Positions 16,255 to 26,896 of a stretch of 38,004 bases of DNA are shown piece after piece (position 1 is the stretch's first letter; every line of letters starts with the position of its first letter). Source of the stretch: DASSTY01 sp035760645. Its GTDB lineage: Bacteria; Gemmatimonadota; Gemmatimonadetes; Gemmatimonadales; GWC2-71-9. A program made the translations under genes and the position numbers. The stretch covers positions 1-38,004 of the forward strand of contig DASTSO010000014.1 in assembly GCA_035760645.1 (NCBI GenBank). Reading direction: 5' to 3'. Under the pieces are notes generated by a model. That model worked only from the letters and a program-made list of their open reading frames with translations. It was not told where the DNA came from and did not search any database.

Positions 16255-17577
16255 ATGATGGAACTGGAGCTCAGCGGCCAGCGGTTTGCCGTGCCTGCCG
16301 GCGAGACGGTGGTCGGATCCGCGCCCGACGCGGGGATCCGGCTCACCGGCGCCGGGGTCGCGCCGCGCCATCTCGTCGTGCGGGGGCTCCCCGACGGGAC
16401 GGTGGCGGTGGGCCGGGGCGCGCCCGACGCGGAGGCGCTGGTCAACGGGATCCGCCTGGGCGACGATCCCACCGTGCTGCTGCACGGCGACAAGCTCCAG
16501 GTCGGCGCGCACGAGCTCGTCGCGGTGGACGCCGAGCGGGCGGGCTCGACCCGCACGATCGACGCGTCGAAGCTCGCGGCCATCACCCCGCTGCCGCGCG
16601 CCGGCGCCGCGCGGGTGGTCGGCACGACGAACGGCCGCCTCGTCTGCCTCACCGACGGGCGCGAGTACCAGGTGGGCGAGGGGCTCGTCTTCGGTCGCGA
16701 TGCGGGCTCCGACGTCGTGGTCACCGGCGGCGACGTGTCCCGCCAGCACGCCGAGCTGCGGCCGGGGCCCGAGGGTTACGTGCTCGCCGACCTGAGCGCC
16801 AACGGCACGCTGGTCAACGACGAGCGGATCGAGGGACCCCGCGTCCTCGCCCGCGGCGACGTGATCGGGATCGGGGCCGACGAGTTCCGCTTCTACGCCG
16901 ACGCGCCGGCGGAGCCGCTCGTGCCTCCGCCGGGGGCGGAGCAGCGGCTCAACGACACGCTGATGGGGATCCCGGTGAGCGAGGTGCGGGCGATGGCCGC
17001 CACCGGCGGCGCCGGCGGCGCCGGCGGCACCCCAGCGCCTGCCGCGCAGCCGGCCCCGGCGCCGCTCGCCTCGTTCCTGGTCCGCAGCGGCGCGCTCAAG
17101 GGCGAGCGGCTGGCGGTGCGCGCCCCGGTGGTCAACATCGGGCGTGCCGACTACAATGACATCGTACTACCCGAGCCGAGCGTGAGCGCGTCGCACGCCC
17201 GGCTGCAGCGGCGCGACGGGATCTGGACCGTCGCCGATCTCGGCTCGACCAACGGCACCACGGTCGACGGCGAGCCGGTGGAGGACGAGCCCTATCCGCT
17301 CGGGCCCGGCGCCACCATCCGCTTCGGCGAGGTGGGCGTGCTCTTCGAGCCGTTCGACGTCGCCGAGCCCGTGAGGGCGGGGCCGCCGGCGCGCGCCGCG
17401 GGCGGTGCGGGTGCGGGGCCGGGCGAGACGGGGGCCGAGCGGCCGCCGGTGGTCGAGCGCATCCGGCCGCCGCGCATCGTGCCGCCGGAGCCGGAAGGCA
17501 GGGGAACGCGGTGGCTCCTGGCGGGCCTCGTCGTCGTGGCGGCCGTGGTGGTCGCCTACCTGCTGCTGAACGCGTGA
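16255..17577 (+). CDS. Triple FHA-domain protein with C-terminal membrane anchor
   Basis: A 440-residue protein with three forkhead-associated modules that bind phosphothreonine peptides. The first (about 1-95) is weak, with GVAPRHLVV and LVNGIRL. The second (about 125-215) has the GR..SD, DVSRQHAEL and LSANGTLVNDE motifs. The third (about 275-365) has NIGRADYNDIVL, SVSASHARL and LGSTNGTTVDG. Gly/Ala/Pro linkers separate them, and the last ~22 residues form one membrane helix, so the domains probably face the cytoplasm. The start is ATG at 16255 behind AGGAAG. A PP2C phosphatase follows 56 bases later, which suggests Ser/Thr phosphosignalling, although no kinase gene lies in the window. Confidence 0.88.
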   Translation: MMELELSGQRFAVPAGETVVGSAPDAGIRLTGAGVAPRHLVVRGLPDGTVAVGRGAPDAEALVNGIRLGDDPTVLLHGDKLQVGAHELVAVDAERAGSTRTIDASKLAAITPLPRAGAARVVGTTNGRLVCLTDGREYQVGEGLVFGRDAGSDVVVTGGDVSRQHAELRPGPEGYVLADLSANGTLVNDERIEGPRVLARGDVIGIGADEFRFYADAPAEPLVPPPGAEQRLNDTLMGIPVSEVRAMAATGGAGGAGGTPAPAAQPAPAPLASFLVRSGALKGERLAVRAPVVNIGRADYNDIVLPEPSVSASHARLQRRDGIWTVADLGSTNGTTVDGEPVEDEPYPLGPGATIRFGEVGVLFEPFDVAEPVRAGPPARAAGGAGAGPGETGAERPPVVERIRPPRIVPPEPEGRGTRWLLAGLVVVAAVVVAYLLLNA

Positions 17578-17633
17578 GTAGGGCGGGACGGTAGGTCGGT
17601 CAGGTCGTCAGACGAGACAGCCAGCGGAGCCCC

Positions 17634-18419
17634 GTGCACTTCACCTGCGCAGCTCGCACCGATGTCGGCATCGTCCGCTCGGGCAACGAGGACAATTACC
17701 TGATGCTCTCCGACCGCGGCGTCTTCATCGTCGCGGACGGGATGGGCGGCCACGCGGCGGGCGAGGTCGCGAGCGAGATGGCGGTGCGCATCATCTCGCG
17801 CGAGCTGGGCAGTCTGCGGGGCCTGAGCGTCGAGCAGGCGGGCGAGCGGCTGCGCGAGGCGATCCGGCTCGCCAACGACGCCATCTTCGAGCGCACGCTG
17901 AGCGAGCACGACAAGCGCGGGATGGGGACCACCGCCACCGCGCTGGTGCTCCTGCCGCAGCGCTATCTCATCGGCCAGGTCGGCGACAGCCGCGCCTATC
18001 TCCTGCGCGACGGCGAGCTGGCGCAGCTCACCAAGGACCACTCCTACGTGCAGGAGCAGGTCGACGCCGGGCTCCTCACCCCCGAGCAGGCGCGGGTCCA
18101 TCCCTACAGCAACGTCATCACCCGCTGCGTCGGCGCGAGCGTGGACGTCGTGGCCGATATCTACTACGGCTCGCTGCGCGAGGGCGACATCCTGCTGCTC
18201 GCCTCGGACGGGCTCACCGGCATGCTGGAGGACGAGCAGCTCGTGCGCATCCTCCAGGATCAGGGGGGCCCCGAGAAGTGGGTGGACCGCATGATCGCCG
18301 AGGCGAACCGGCGCGGCGGCCTCGACAACATCACCGCAATCGTCGTGCGGATCGACAGCATCGACACCCCGGCGGCCCCGGACACGGCGGGCTCCGCCGA
18401 CACCGCGACCGCGTCCTGA
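17634..18419 (+). CDS. PP2C-family Ser/Thr protein phosphatase (PrpC/Stp-like)
   Basis: A 261-residue soluble metal-dependent phosphatase. All family motifs are visible: GIVRSGNEDN, VADGMGGHAAGE, GMGTTATALVL, GDSRAYLLRDGELAQLTKDHS, LLASDGLTGM and GLDNITAIVV, which hold the Asp residues of the two-metal centre. The start is a GTG at 17634 preceded by a GGAG. It follows the FHA gene and probably removes the phosphothreonine marks that the FHA domains read. The last ~20 residues are a Thr/Ala/Pro tail. A lipoprotein gene follows 17 bases later. Confidence 0.93.
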   Translation: MHFTCAARTDVGIVRSGNEDNYLMLSDRGVFIVADGMGGHAAGEVASEMAVRIISRELGSLRGLSVEQAGERLREAIRLANDAIFERTLSEHDKRGMGTTATALVLLPQRYLIGQVGDSRAYLLRDGELAQLTKDHSYVQEQVDAGLLTPEQARVHPYSNVITRCVGASVDVVADIYYGSLREGDILLLASDGLTGMLEDEQLVRILQDQGGPEKWVDRMIAEANRRGGLDNITAIVVRIDSIDTPAAPDTAGSADTATAS

Positions 18420-18436
18420 CGGGCTCTCCCCTCCGC

Positions 18437-19600
18437 ATGCGATTCTTCTCTCTGGCCGCGCTCACGCTGGGCGCGGCTCTCGTCGGCTGCGCCGACGGCC
18501 AGGGTCCCGCGGCCGACGTCCCCCTCGCGCTCGCGCCGGTGGACAGCGGCTACGACTTCGCCACGATGGTCGCCGCCCCGCCGGGCGACACGGCGCGGCT
18601 CTTCGTCGTCGAGCGCGGCGGCCGCGTCTGGCTCCGCAAACACGACGCGCGGCCCGCCGCCCCCGTCCTCGACTTCTCGCCCGAGGTCGGCGAGGGCGTG
18701 GACGGGCTCCTCGGCATCGCGTTCCATCCGCAGTACGCCGCGAACCGCCGGCTCTTCCTCTACGTCGTCGGCGCCGACGCGCAGGGGCGCATCCTCGAGT
18801 ACCGCGCCACCGCCGACGGCGACGGGATCGAGCCGGCGCCGGTGCGCACCGTGATCACGATTCCCTACACGCGCGGCTCCTTCCACAACGGCGGCACCCT
18901 CGCCTTCGGCCCCGACGGCAAGCTCTACCTCGCCACCGGCGACAACGGCGACGAGAAGGGCGCACCGCCCCTGACGGCGCAGGACAGCACCAATCTCCTC
19001 GGCAAGATGCTGCGCCTCGACGTGGACGCCGGCGCGCCGTACGTCGTCCCGCAGGACAATCCCTTCGCCGGCCGCGCGGGATGGCGCGGGGAGATCTGGC
19101 TCCTCGGCATGCGCAACCCGTTCCGGTGGAGCTTCGACGCGCCGACCAAGGAGCTCTGGCTCGGCGACGTGGGCGAGGACGACGTCGAGGAGGTGGACCG
19201 CATCCGCGACGGCCAGCGCGCGCGCAACCTCGGCTGGCCGGTCATGGAGGGCGACCGCTGCATGGACGGGAGCGCCACGTGCGATCCGACGGCGGCGCTC
19301 GCGCGCCCCGTCGCCACCTACACGCACGCCGAAGGGTGCTCGGTCGTCGGCGGCGTCGTCTACCGCGGTCGCGCGATGCCCGAGCTGCGGGGGACCTACT
19401 TCTACAGCGACTTCTGCAAGGGCTGGATCCGCCGCCTTCGCGCCACGAAGACCGGCGCCGAGCCCGCCGGCGCCGAGATTCCTGCGCCGCTCGTCGCCGG
19501 CCGCAACGACAACGCCGTCGGCTTCGGCACCGACGGCCGCGGCGAGGTGTACGTGGTGTATGCGTCGGGACGGGTGTATCGGATCGTGGGCGGCAAGTAG
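18437..19600 (+). CDS. PQQ-type sugar dehydrogenase-like lipoprotein (GSDH/sorbosone family)
   Basis: A 387-residue protein with a lipoprotein signal ending LGAALVGC (Cys18), so it should be anchored on the outside of a membrane. The rest is a six-bladed propeller of the glucose/sorbosone dehydrogenase family: LLGIAFHPQY, SFHNGGTLAFGPDGKLYLATGDNG with the likely general-base His, LLGKMLRLD, GMRNPFRWSFD, LWLGDVGEDDVEEVD and NLGWPVMEG. Family members oxidise aldoses with PQQ, but many relatives have no proven activity. It is 17 bases after the phosphatase and probably co-transcribed, with no obvious functional link. A strong hairpin follows. Confidence 0.85.
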   Translation: MRFFSLAALTLGAALVGCADGQGPAADVPLALAPVDSGYDFATMVAAPPGDTARLFVVERGGRVWLRKHDARPAAPVLDFSPEVGEGVDGLLGIAFHPQYAANRRLFLYVVGADAQGRILEYRATADGDGIEPAPVRTVITIPYTRGSFHNGGTLAFGPDGKLYLATGDNGDEKGAPPLTAQDSTNLLGKMLRLDVDAGAPYVVPQDNPFAGRAGWRGEIWLLGMRNPFRWSFDAPTKELWLGDVGEDDVEEVDRIRDGQRARNLGWPVMEGDRCMDGSATCDPTAALARPVATYTHAEGCSVVGGVVYRGRAMPELRGTYFYSDFCKGWIRRLRATKTGAEPAGAEIPAPLVAGRNDNAVGFGTDGRGEVYVVYASGRVYRIVGGK

Positions 19601-19634
19601 GAGGCGGTCGCCGGCGGTCGGGAACCGCAGCGAC

Positions 19635-19671
19635 AAGCCCTCCGGTGCTCGGGAAGAGCACCGGAGGGCTT
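19635..19671. terminator. Bidirectional terminator between convergent genes
   Basis: AAGCCCTCCGGTGCTC (19635-19650) and its exact complement (19656-19671) flank a GGGAA loop. The arms end in AA/TT, so the hairpin can work both for the plus-strand lipoprotein gene and for the minus-strand Asp-box gene. Confidence 0.75.
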
Positions 19672-19685
19672 CGTATTCGAGGGGA

Positions 19686-20789
19686 TCACCGACCGCCGTC
19701 GACCGCCCTCGACCGCCTGACCGCCTGCCCGTCGGGCATCACCCCCGCCCACCGCGCCACCCGCCCGCGCTCGCCGACCGCCCAGCCGGCCGTGGGAGAG
19801 GCGAAGCCGACGGCGTTGAAGCCGACGGTGTCCGCGGTGAGCCAGGCGTCGCCACCGTCCACCGAGACGTCCGTGCCGGTCGGGCCCACGGCGACGAGGG
19901 TGCCGGCGCGCGTGCCCGGCACCACGGCCACGGCCGAGCGGTAGCCGGCGGGACGGCGGCCGGCGGCGGGCGTCCAGGTGCGGCCGCCGTCGGCCGTGAC
20001 GGCGACGTTGGCGCTGTCGTCCTTGGGCCGCTGGTAGTCGCCGCCCACGGCGACGCCGTGGAGCGCGTCGCGGAAGGCGAGGGAGAAGATCCCGGCGCCG
20101 GGCCGGCCGGCGACGACCGGCGTCTCGGCGGCCTGCCAGGTGCGCCCCCCGTCGCTCGAGCGGAGCACGCGGGCGCGGTCGCCGCCGCCCGTGGCGATCC
20201 AGACGCGGCCGCCCGGCTCCAGGACGATGCCGCTCCCGCTCGCCGCGAACGACGCCTCGCGCGGGAGCGGCGCGGGGAGCGCGGCGCGCGGCACCGGCGT
20301 CCAGGTGCGCCCGCCGTCGGCCGTGGTGAGGACGAGGAAGCTCCCGTTCACCGGGTCGCTGTAGACCATCCCGCGCCGCGCGTCCCAGAAGCGGAGCCCG
20401 TCGAAGAACGCCGCCGTGTCGGGCGATTCGTATACCTTCGTCCAGCTCCGCCCGCCGTCGGTCGTGCGGTAGAGCCGCGCCGGCTGGCCCGCACTCGCCA
20501 CCACCGCGGTGCGCGCGTCCACGGCGTGCACGCTGCGGAAGTCGAGACTGTCGGCCCCGGCCACCGGGGTCACCTGCCAGGTGCGGCCGCCGTCCTCGGT
20601 GTGCAGCACGGTGCCGCGCGAGCCGCTCGCCCAGACGACCGTGGGGCTCACGACGTGGAGGCCGCGGAGGCTCGCCGAGGTGCCGCTCGCCTGCGGCGTC
20701 CAGCGCTGCGCGGCGGCGGGGTGGGGGAGGAGCGCGAGGGCCGCGGCGAGGAGCGCGGGCGCGACGGTGCCGCGTCGGTGTGGGATCAT
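19686..20789 (-). CDS. Secreted Asp-box (BNR/YCF48-like) beta-propeller protein
   Basis: A 367-residue protein with a Sec signal (cut near HPAAAQ about residue 28). At least five T/S-x-DGGRTW-type Asp-box turns are spread along the chain (TEDGGRTWQ, TTDGGRSWT, TADGGRTWT, SSDGGRTWQ, TADGGRTWT), typical of sialidase-like or photosystem-assembly (YCF48-like) propellers. No sialidase catalytic residues are recognised, so a binding or scaffold role is more likely. It lies 33 bases after the HD-domain gene on the same strand and is probably co-transcribed. It ends in the basic, Arg-rich tail RRSRAVDGGR. Confidence 0.82.
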   Translation of the reverse strand: MIPHRRGTVAPALLAAALALLPHPAAAQRWTPQASGTSASLRGLHVVSPTVVWASGSRGTVLHTEDGGRTWQVTPVAGADSLDFRSVHAVDARTAVVASAGQPARLYRTTDGGRSWTKVYESPDTAAFFDGLRFWDARRGMVYSDPVNGSFLVLTTADGGRTWTPVPRAALPAPLPREASFAASGSGIVLEPGGRVWIATGGGDRARVLRSSDGGRTWQAAETPVVAGRPGAGIFSLAFRDALHGVAVGGDYQRPKDDSANVAVTADGGRTWTPAAGRRPAGYRSAVAVVPGTRAGTLVAVGPTGTDVSVDGGDAWLTADTVGFNAVGFASPTAGWAVGERGRVARWAGVMPDGQAVRRSRAVDGGR

Positions 20790-20822
20790 CGAGGTCCGGG
20801 GCGGAGGTTTCGGGCGGAGGTC

Positions 20823-22088
20823 TCAGTCGTCGAGGAGCGCGTCGAGCTCCCCGGCCGGCGTCGTGAGGAGCGGCATGAGGGACTCGGGCAGCCGTGCCAG
20901 CGGCCGCGCGGTGAAGACCCGGAGCCGCCGCGCGCTCCGGTAGAGCTCGGCGGCGACCCGCGGCAGGCCGAGCTGGCCGGCGCGGCCCGCGTCGGTGAGG
21001 CGGTCCACCGTGCCGCCGCGCGTGCGGAGCGGGAGGTCCACGGCGAGCATCGTCGAGCGCGCGGGGAAGTCGAGCAGGAGCTCGCCCGGGGCGAGCCCCG
21101 CTTCGCAGGCGAGCCGGTCCTCGACGCGCTCGGCGAGGGCGGGGTCGTTCCAGAGCCAGGGCTGCACGTCCCCCGGCACGTCGCTCGCCGGCAGGTCGAG
21201 GGCGCGCTTGTAGAGCCGTCGGGCGCGGAGCGCGCGCGCGAGCCCCAGCGGATCGTGCGCGAGGAGCTGCTCCATGAGCCCGTCGTCGGTCGCCTCGGAC
21301 ACCGCGCCGAGGGCGAGCGTGCCCGCGGCCACGGCGACCCGCACGGCGCGCTTGAACATGCAGGTGGCCGAGCGCACCGCGTGGTGCCAGTAGACGTTGC
21401 GGTACATCTGGTACTTCGCGAAGAGCAGCGACTCGAGCGCGCTGATCCCCTTCTCCTCGACCCCGATCTCCCAGCGCCCCGGCGCCGTCTCCGCGAGCGC
21501 GATGGTGGCGAGGAGCCGGTCCACGTCGATCACGCCGTAGGGCACGCCGCACATCCGCGCGTCGCGGCTCAGGTAGTCGATCTTGTCGAGGTCGAGCGAG
21601 CCCGAGATGAGCCCGGCGAGCGGGCTCGCGCTCTGGGCGGTGACGAGCGCGCCGACGCGGGCCGGGAAGTCGGCGCCGCCGATGTCGCGCAGGTGGTCGC
21701 CGAGCTCGCCGCCCGAGAGCTTCCGGACGCCGATGTCCTCGTGGTGCGGGAAGCCCGCCTCCTCGAGCGCGTGGCTGAACGGGTAGTGGCCGATGTCGTG
21801 CAGCAGTGCCGCGAGCCGCACCGCGCCGCAGTCCTCCTCCGCCACCCCGTCGAGCTCGCCGCGCTCCTCGAGCGACGCCAGCGCGCGCTTGGTGAGGTGA
21901 TACGCCCCCAGCGCGTGCTCGAAGCGCGTGTGCGTCGCGCCCGGATAGACGAGGAACGCGTGCCCCAGCTGCCGCACGTAGCGCAGCCGCTGCACCGCCG
22001 CCGTGTCCAGCGCGAGCTGCGCCGCCCGGTCGAGGCGGATGTTGTCCCAGAGCGGGTCGCGGATGACTTCGTGGTCGGTGGGGGGCAT
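20823..22088 (-). CDS. HD-domain phosphohydrolase (COG1078/SAMHD1-like)
   Basis: A 421-residue cytoplasmic enzyme. Metal ligands are clear: GATHTRFEH (His53), LLHDIGHYPFSH (His97-Asp98), and the later SLDLDKIDYLSRDARMCGVPYG motif with the last aspartate. The N-terminus IRDPLWDNIRLD is also typical. Relatives include dNTP triphosphohydrolases and YwfO-type phosphohydrolases; the substrate cannot be read from the sequence. It is the first gene of a two-gene unit with the Asp-box protein. Upstream, CACATT lies six bases before the ATG, a weaker version of the -10 pattern used elsewhere here. Confidence 0.88.
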   Translation of the reverse strand: MPPTDHEVIRDPLWDNIRLDRAAQLALDTAAVQRLRYVRQLGHAFLVYPGATHTRFEHALGAYHLTKRALASLEERGELDGVAEEDCGAVRLAALLHDIGHYPFSHALEEAGFPHHEDIGVRKLSGGELGDHLRDIGGADFPARVGALVTAQSASPLAGLISGSLDLDKIDYLSRDARMCGVPYGVIDVDRLLATIALAETAPGRWEIGVEEKGISALESLLFAKYQMYRNVYWHHAVRSATCMFKRAVRVAVAAGTLALGAVSEATDDGLMEQLLAHDPLGLARALRARRLYKRALDLPASDVPGDVQPWLWNDPALAERVEDRLACEAGLAPGELLLDFPARSTMLAVDLPLRTRGGTVDRLTDAGRAGQLGLPRVAAELYRSARRLRVFTARPLARLPESLMPLLTTPAGELDALLDD

Positions 22089-22094
22089 GGGGGG

Positions 22095-22100
22095 AATGTG
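22095..22100 (-). promoter_or_regulatory. Weak -10-like box CACATT for the HD gene
   Basis: On the minus strand CACATT is six bases before the ATG at 22088. The spacing matches the stronger TAnnTT boxes in the window, but the first T is missing. Confidence 0.3.
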
Positions 22101-22120
22101 CGGGGGGACTGGAGGCAGGG

Positions 22121-22156
22121 GAAGGGCGGGACGGCGGGCGAGGCGGGACGGCGGGA
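22121..22156. repeat. GGCGGGACGGCGGGA copies upstream of the HD gene
   Basis: One near-copy (22125-22139) and one exact copy (22142-22156) lie between the HD gene and the pckA terminator. A degenerate complementary piece (CTTCCCGCTGTCCCG, 22219-22233) lies on the other side of the terminator hairpin, so the terminator sits in the centre of this element. Confidence 0.65.
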
Positions 22157-22174
22157 GGTGGCTCCGATGTACAA

Positions 22175-22204
22175 CGAGCCTCCGGTGAAGTCACCGGAGG
22201 CTCG
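22175..22204 (-). terminator. Terminator of the maeB-pckA unit
   Basis: CGAGCCTCCGGTGA and its exact 14-base complement flank a two-base spacer, 31 bases after the pckA stop. On the minus strand the stem is followed by TTGT. Confidence 0.7.
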
Positions 22205-22234
22205 CTCGCGAGATGGGCTTCCCGCTGTCCCGAA

Positions 22235-23839
22235 TCAGATCTTCGGCCCCGCCTGCCGCACCGCCTCCGGCACCTCGGCCTCGAAGGGCTTGAAGTTCTC
22301 GCGGAACATGGCGGCGAGCTTCTTGGCCTGGGCGTCGTAGGCCGCGGGGTCGCTCCAGGTGCCGCGCGGGTTCAGCACCTCGCTCGGGACGCCGGGGACG
22401 GCGGTGGGGACCCGGAAGCCGAAGACGGGCTCCGTCGTGTACTCGGCCTTGTCGAGCTCGCCCGAGAGCGCGGCGTTCACCATCGCGCGGGTGTAGGCGA
22501 GCTTCATGCGGCTGCCGACGCCGTAGGGGCCGCCGGTCCAGCCGGTGTTGACGAGCCAGACGTTGACGCCGTGCTGGCGGATCTTCTCGCCCAGCATCTT
22601 CGAGTACACCGCCGGGTGCAGCGGCAGGAAGGGCGCGCCGAAGCAGGCCGAGAACGTCGCCGAGGGCTCGGTGACGCCGCGCTCGGTGCCGGCCACCTTC
22701 GCCGTGTAGCCGGCGAGGAACTGGTAGCGCGCCTGCTCCTCGGTGAGCTTCGCGATCGGCGGCATCACGCCGTAGGCGTCGGCGGTGAGCAGGACGATGT
22801 TCTTCGGGATCCCGCCCTGGCCGTCGGGCCGGTGGTTCGGGATGTAGTCGATCGGGTAGCAGGCGCGCGTGTTCTCGGTGATCGTCGTCGAGTCGTAGTC
22901 CACGGCCCGCGTCGCCGGGTCGAGCTCGACGTTCTCGAGCACGGTGCCGAACATCTGCGTCGCGCCGTAGATCTCGGGCTCGGTGTCGGGGCGCAGCTTG
23001 ATGACCTTCGCGTAGCAGCCGCCCTCGAAGTTGAACACGCCGTGGTCGCTCCAGCCGTGCTCGTCGTCGCCGACGAGCGAGCGCGACGGGTCGGCCGAGA
23101 GCGTCGTCTTGCCGGTGCCCGAGAGGCCGAAGAAGACCGCCGTGTCGCCCTTGGGGCCGACGTTGGCCGAGCAGTGCATCGGCAGCACGCCCTGCTGCGG
23201 CAGCAGGTAGTTGAGCACCGTGAAGATCGACTTCTTCATCTCGCCCGCGTAGCGGGTGCCGGCGATGATGATGAGCCGCTTCTCGAAGTTGAGCGCGATG
23301 ACCGTGCCCGTGCGGGTGCCGTGCCGCGCCGGGTCCGCCTGAAACTCGGGGGCGTGCAGCACGGTGAACTGCGGCGCGAAGGTGGCGAGGTCGGCGGCCT
23401 CGGGGCGGATGAACATGTTTCGCACGAAGAGCGCGTGCCACGCGTTCGGCGTCACGAAGCGCACCGGGAGCCGGTAGGCCGGGTCGGCGCCGCCGAAGAG
23501 GTCCTGGACGAAGACCTCCTGGCCGTTGAGATAGCCCTTCACGTCCGCGTGCAGCCGGTCGAAGGCCGCGGCCTCCATCTTCTGGTTCTTCTCCCACCAG
23601 ATCTGGCCGCTGCAGGAGCCCTCGTCCACCACGAACTTGTCCCTGGGGCTGCGCCCCGTGTGCGGGCTCGTCACCACCGCGACGGCGCCGTGGTCGGTGA
23701 ACGTGATCTCGCCGCGCCGGGCCGCCTCCTCGATGAGGGCGGGGGCGATCAGGTTCGAGTAGATCTTCTTCGGGCTCAGCCCTTCGGCCGCGAGCGTGAC
23801 GGGCTCGCGTTCGACGGCGGCGGTGGAGTCAGTGGCCAT
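22235..23839 (-). CDS. pckA: ATP-dependent phosphoenolpyruvate carboxykinase
   Basis: Converts oxaloacetate and ATP to phosphoenolpyruvate, CO2 and ADP, the entry step of gluconeogenesis. It has 534 residues, the usual size. Seen: HTGRSPRDKFVVDE, the substrate region around RYAGEMKKSIFTVLNYLLP, the kinase-1a loop FFGLSGTGKTTLSAD (Lys244), the metal-binding VGDDEHGWSDHGVFNFEGGCYAK split over the next residues, and the ATP-binding ENTRACYPIDYIPN. The motifs are those of the ATP-dependent, not GTP-dependent, class. The ATG at 23839 gives the normal N-terminus; the longer frame to 23884 runs into the maeB stop region. It follows maeB by 41 bases in the same direction, pairing two enzymes that link C4 acids to pyruvate and PEP. 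Confidence 0.96.
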   Translation of the reverse strand: MATDSTAAVEREPVTLAAEGLSPKKIYSNLIAPALIEEAARRGEITFTDHGAVAVVTSPHTGRSPRDKFVVDEGSCSGQIWWEKNQKMEAAAFDRLHADVKGYLNGQEVFVQDLFGGADPAYRLPVRFVTPNAWHALFVRNMFIRPEAADLATFAPQFTVLHAPEFQADPARHGTRTGTVIALNFEKRLIIIAGTRYAGEMKKSIFTVLNYLLPQQGVLPMHCSANVGPKGDTAVFFGLSGTGKTTLSADPSRSLVGDDEHGWSDHGVFNFEGGCYAKVIKLRPDTEPEIYGATQMFGTVLENVELDPATRAVDYDSTTITENTRACYPIDYIPNHRPDGQGGIPKNIVLLTADAYGVMPPIAKLTEEQARYQFLAGYTAKVAGTERGVTEPSATFSACFGAPFLPLHPAVYSKMLGEKIRQHGVNVWLVNTGWTGGPYGVGSRMKLAYTRAMVNAALSGELDKAEYTTEPVFGFRVPTAVPGVPSEVLNPRGTWSDPAAYDAQAKKLAAMFRENFKPFEAEVPEAVRQAGPKI

Positions 23840-23880
23840 GGGGTTCCAGGAGATTCCGGAAGACGGGAAAAGGGGATGTG

Positions 23881-26159
<2,279 letters not shown>

Positions 26160-26163
<4 letters not shown>

Positions 26164-26864
26164 TGCGGCGTCCCGCTCCGCACCGCCGTCAGCCCCGACG
26201 CGTCCCGATACAGGAAGTACGCCGTGGCGCGGTCGTGCAGGGTGGGCTCGGCCGTCGTGGGCAGCCGGTACATCACGTCCTCCGCGTTCGGGCTGTGCTG
26301 GAAGAGCCCGAGCGTGTGCCCGATCTCGTGCGTCGTGGTGGCGTCGAGGCAGGCGCGCACGTCGGGCGCCGCCGGATCGGCGGAGGTGAAGACGTAGACG
26401 CGGAGCGGGCGCTGGATGGTGCGCTGCGCCGGGTCGAGGAAGACGTCGGCCGCGCCCTCGCACGAGGTCGCCAGGGCGTGCAGCCGCGTCACCGCGAACT
26501 CGGCCACCGGCGGCTGCGCGACGTGGACGATGATGTCGGCGGTCGTCGAGTCGCCGACGAGCGTGCCGCGGAACTTGCCCGAGCCGATCGTGGCGCCCCA
26601 GCGGTCGAGCGCCTTCTGCACGAGCGCCGGGACGCCGGCGGCGTCCTCGACCCAGACCTTCACCGGCAGGTCGGCCGAGGTCCAGTGGAAGGCGACCGAG
26701 TCGACGCCGCCCTTGGCGCCGGGCACGGCGACCTTGTAGTCGTAGGCGTCCATCTGGAGCGGCGCGGTGGCGTCGTTGCAGGCGAGCGCGAGGCCGCCGA
26801 GGGCGAGCACGGCGGCGAGCGCCGCGAGCGGGGCGCGGCGCGGGTGGGAACGGGGTCGTGTCAT
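26160..26864 (-). CDS. Metzincin-type zinc metalloprotease-like lipoprotein
   Basis: A 234-residue protein with a lipoprotein signal ending GGLALAC, so it is probably lipid-anchored outside the inner membrane. Near the C-terminus lies TTTHEIGHTLGLFQHS, an exact HExxHxxGxxH zinc-binding motif, followed by EDVMYR, which supplies the Met-turn Met; this is the matrixin/metzincin arrangement. The catalytic domain is about residues 60-225. The substrate is unknown. It shares a GTGA overlap with maeB, an odd partner for a protease, and starts 32 bases after the endonuclease IV gene; a CATCTT box six bases before its ATG may give it a separate promoter. Confidence 0.85.
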
Positions 26865-26896
26865 GGTCCGAAGATGGCGGCGTGGGGCCGCGCGGG

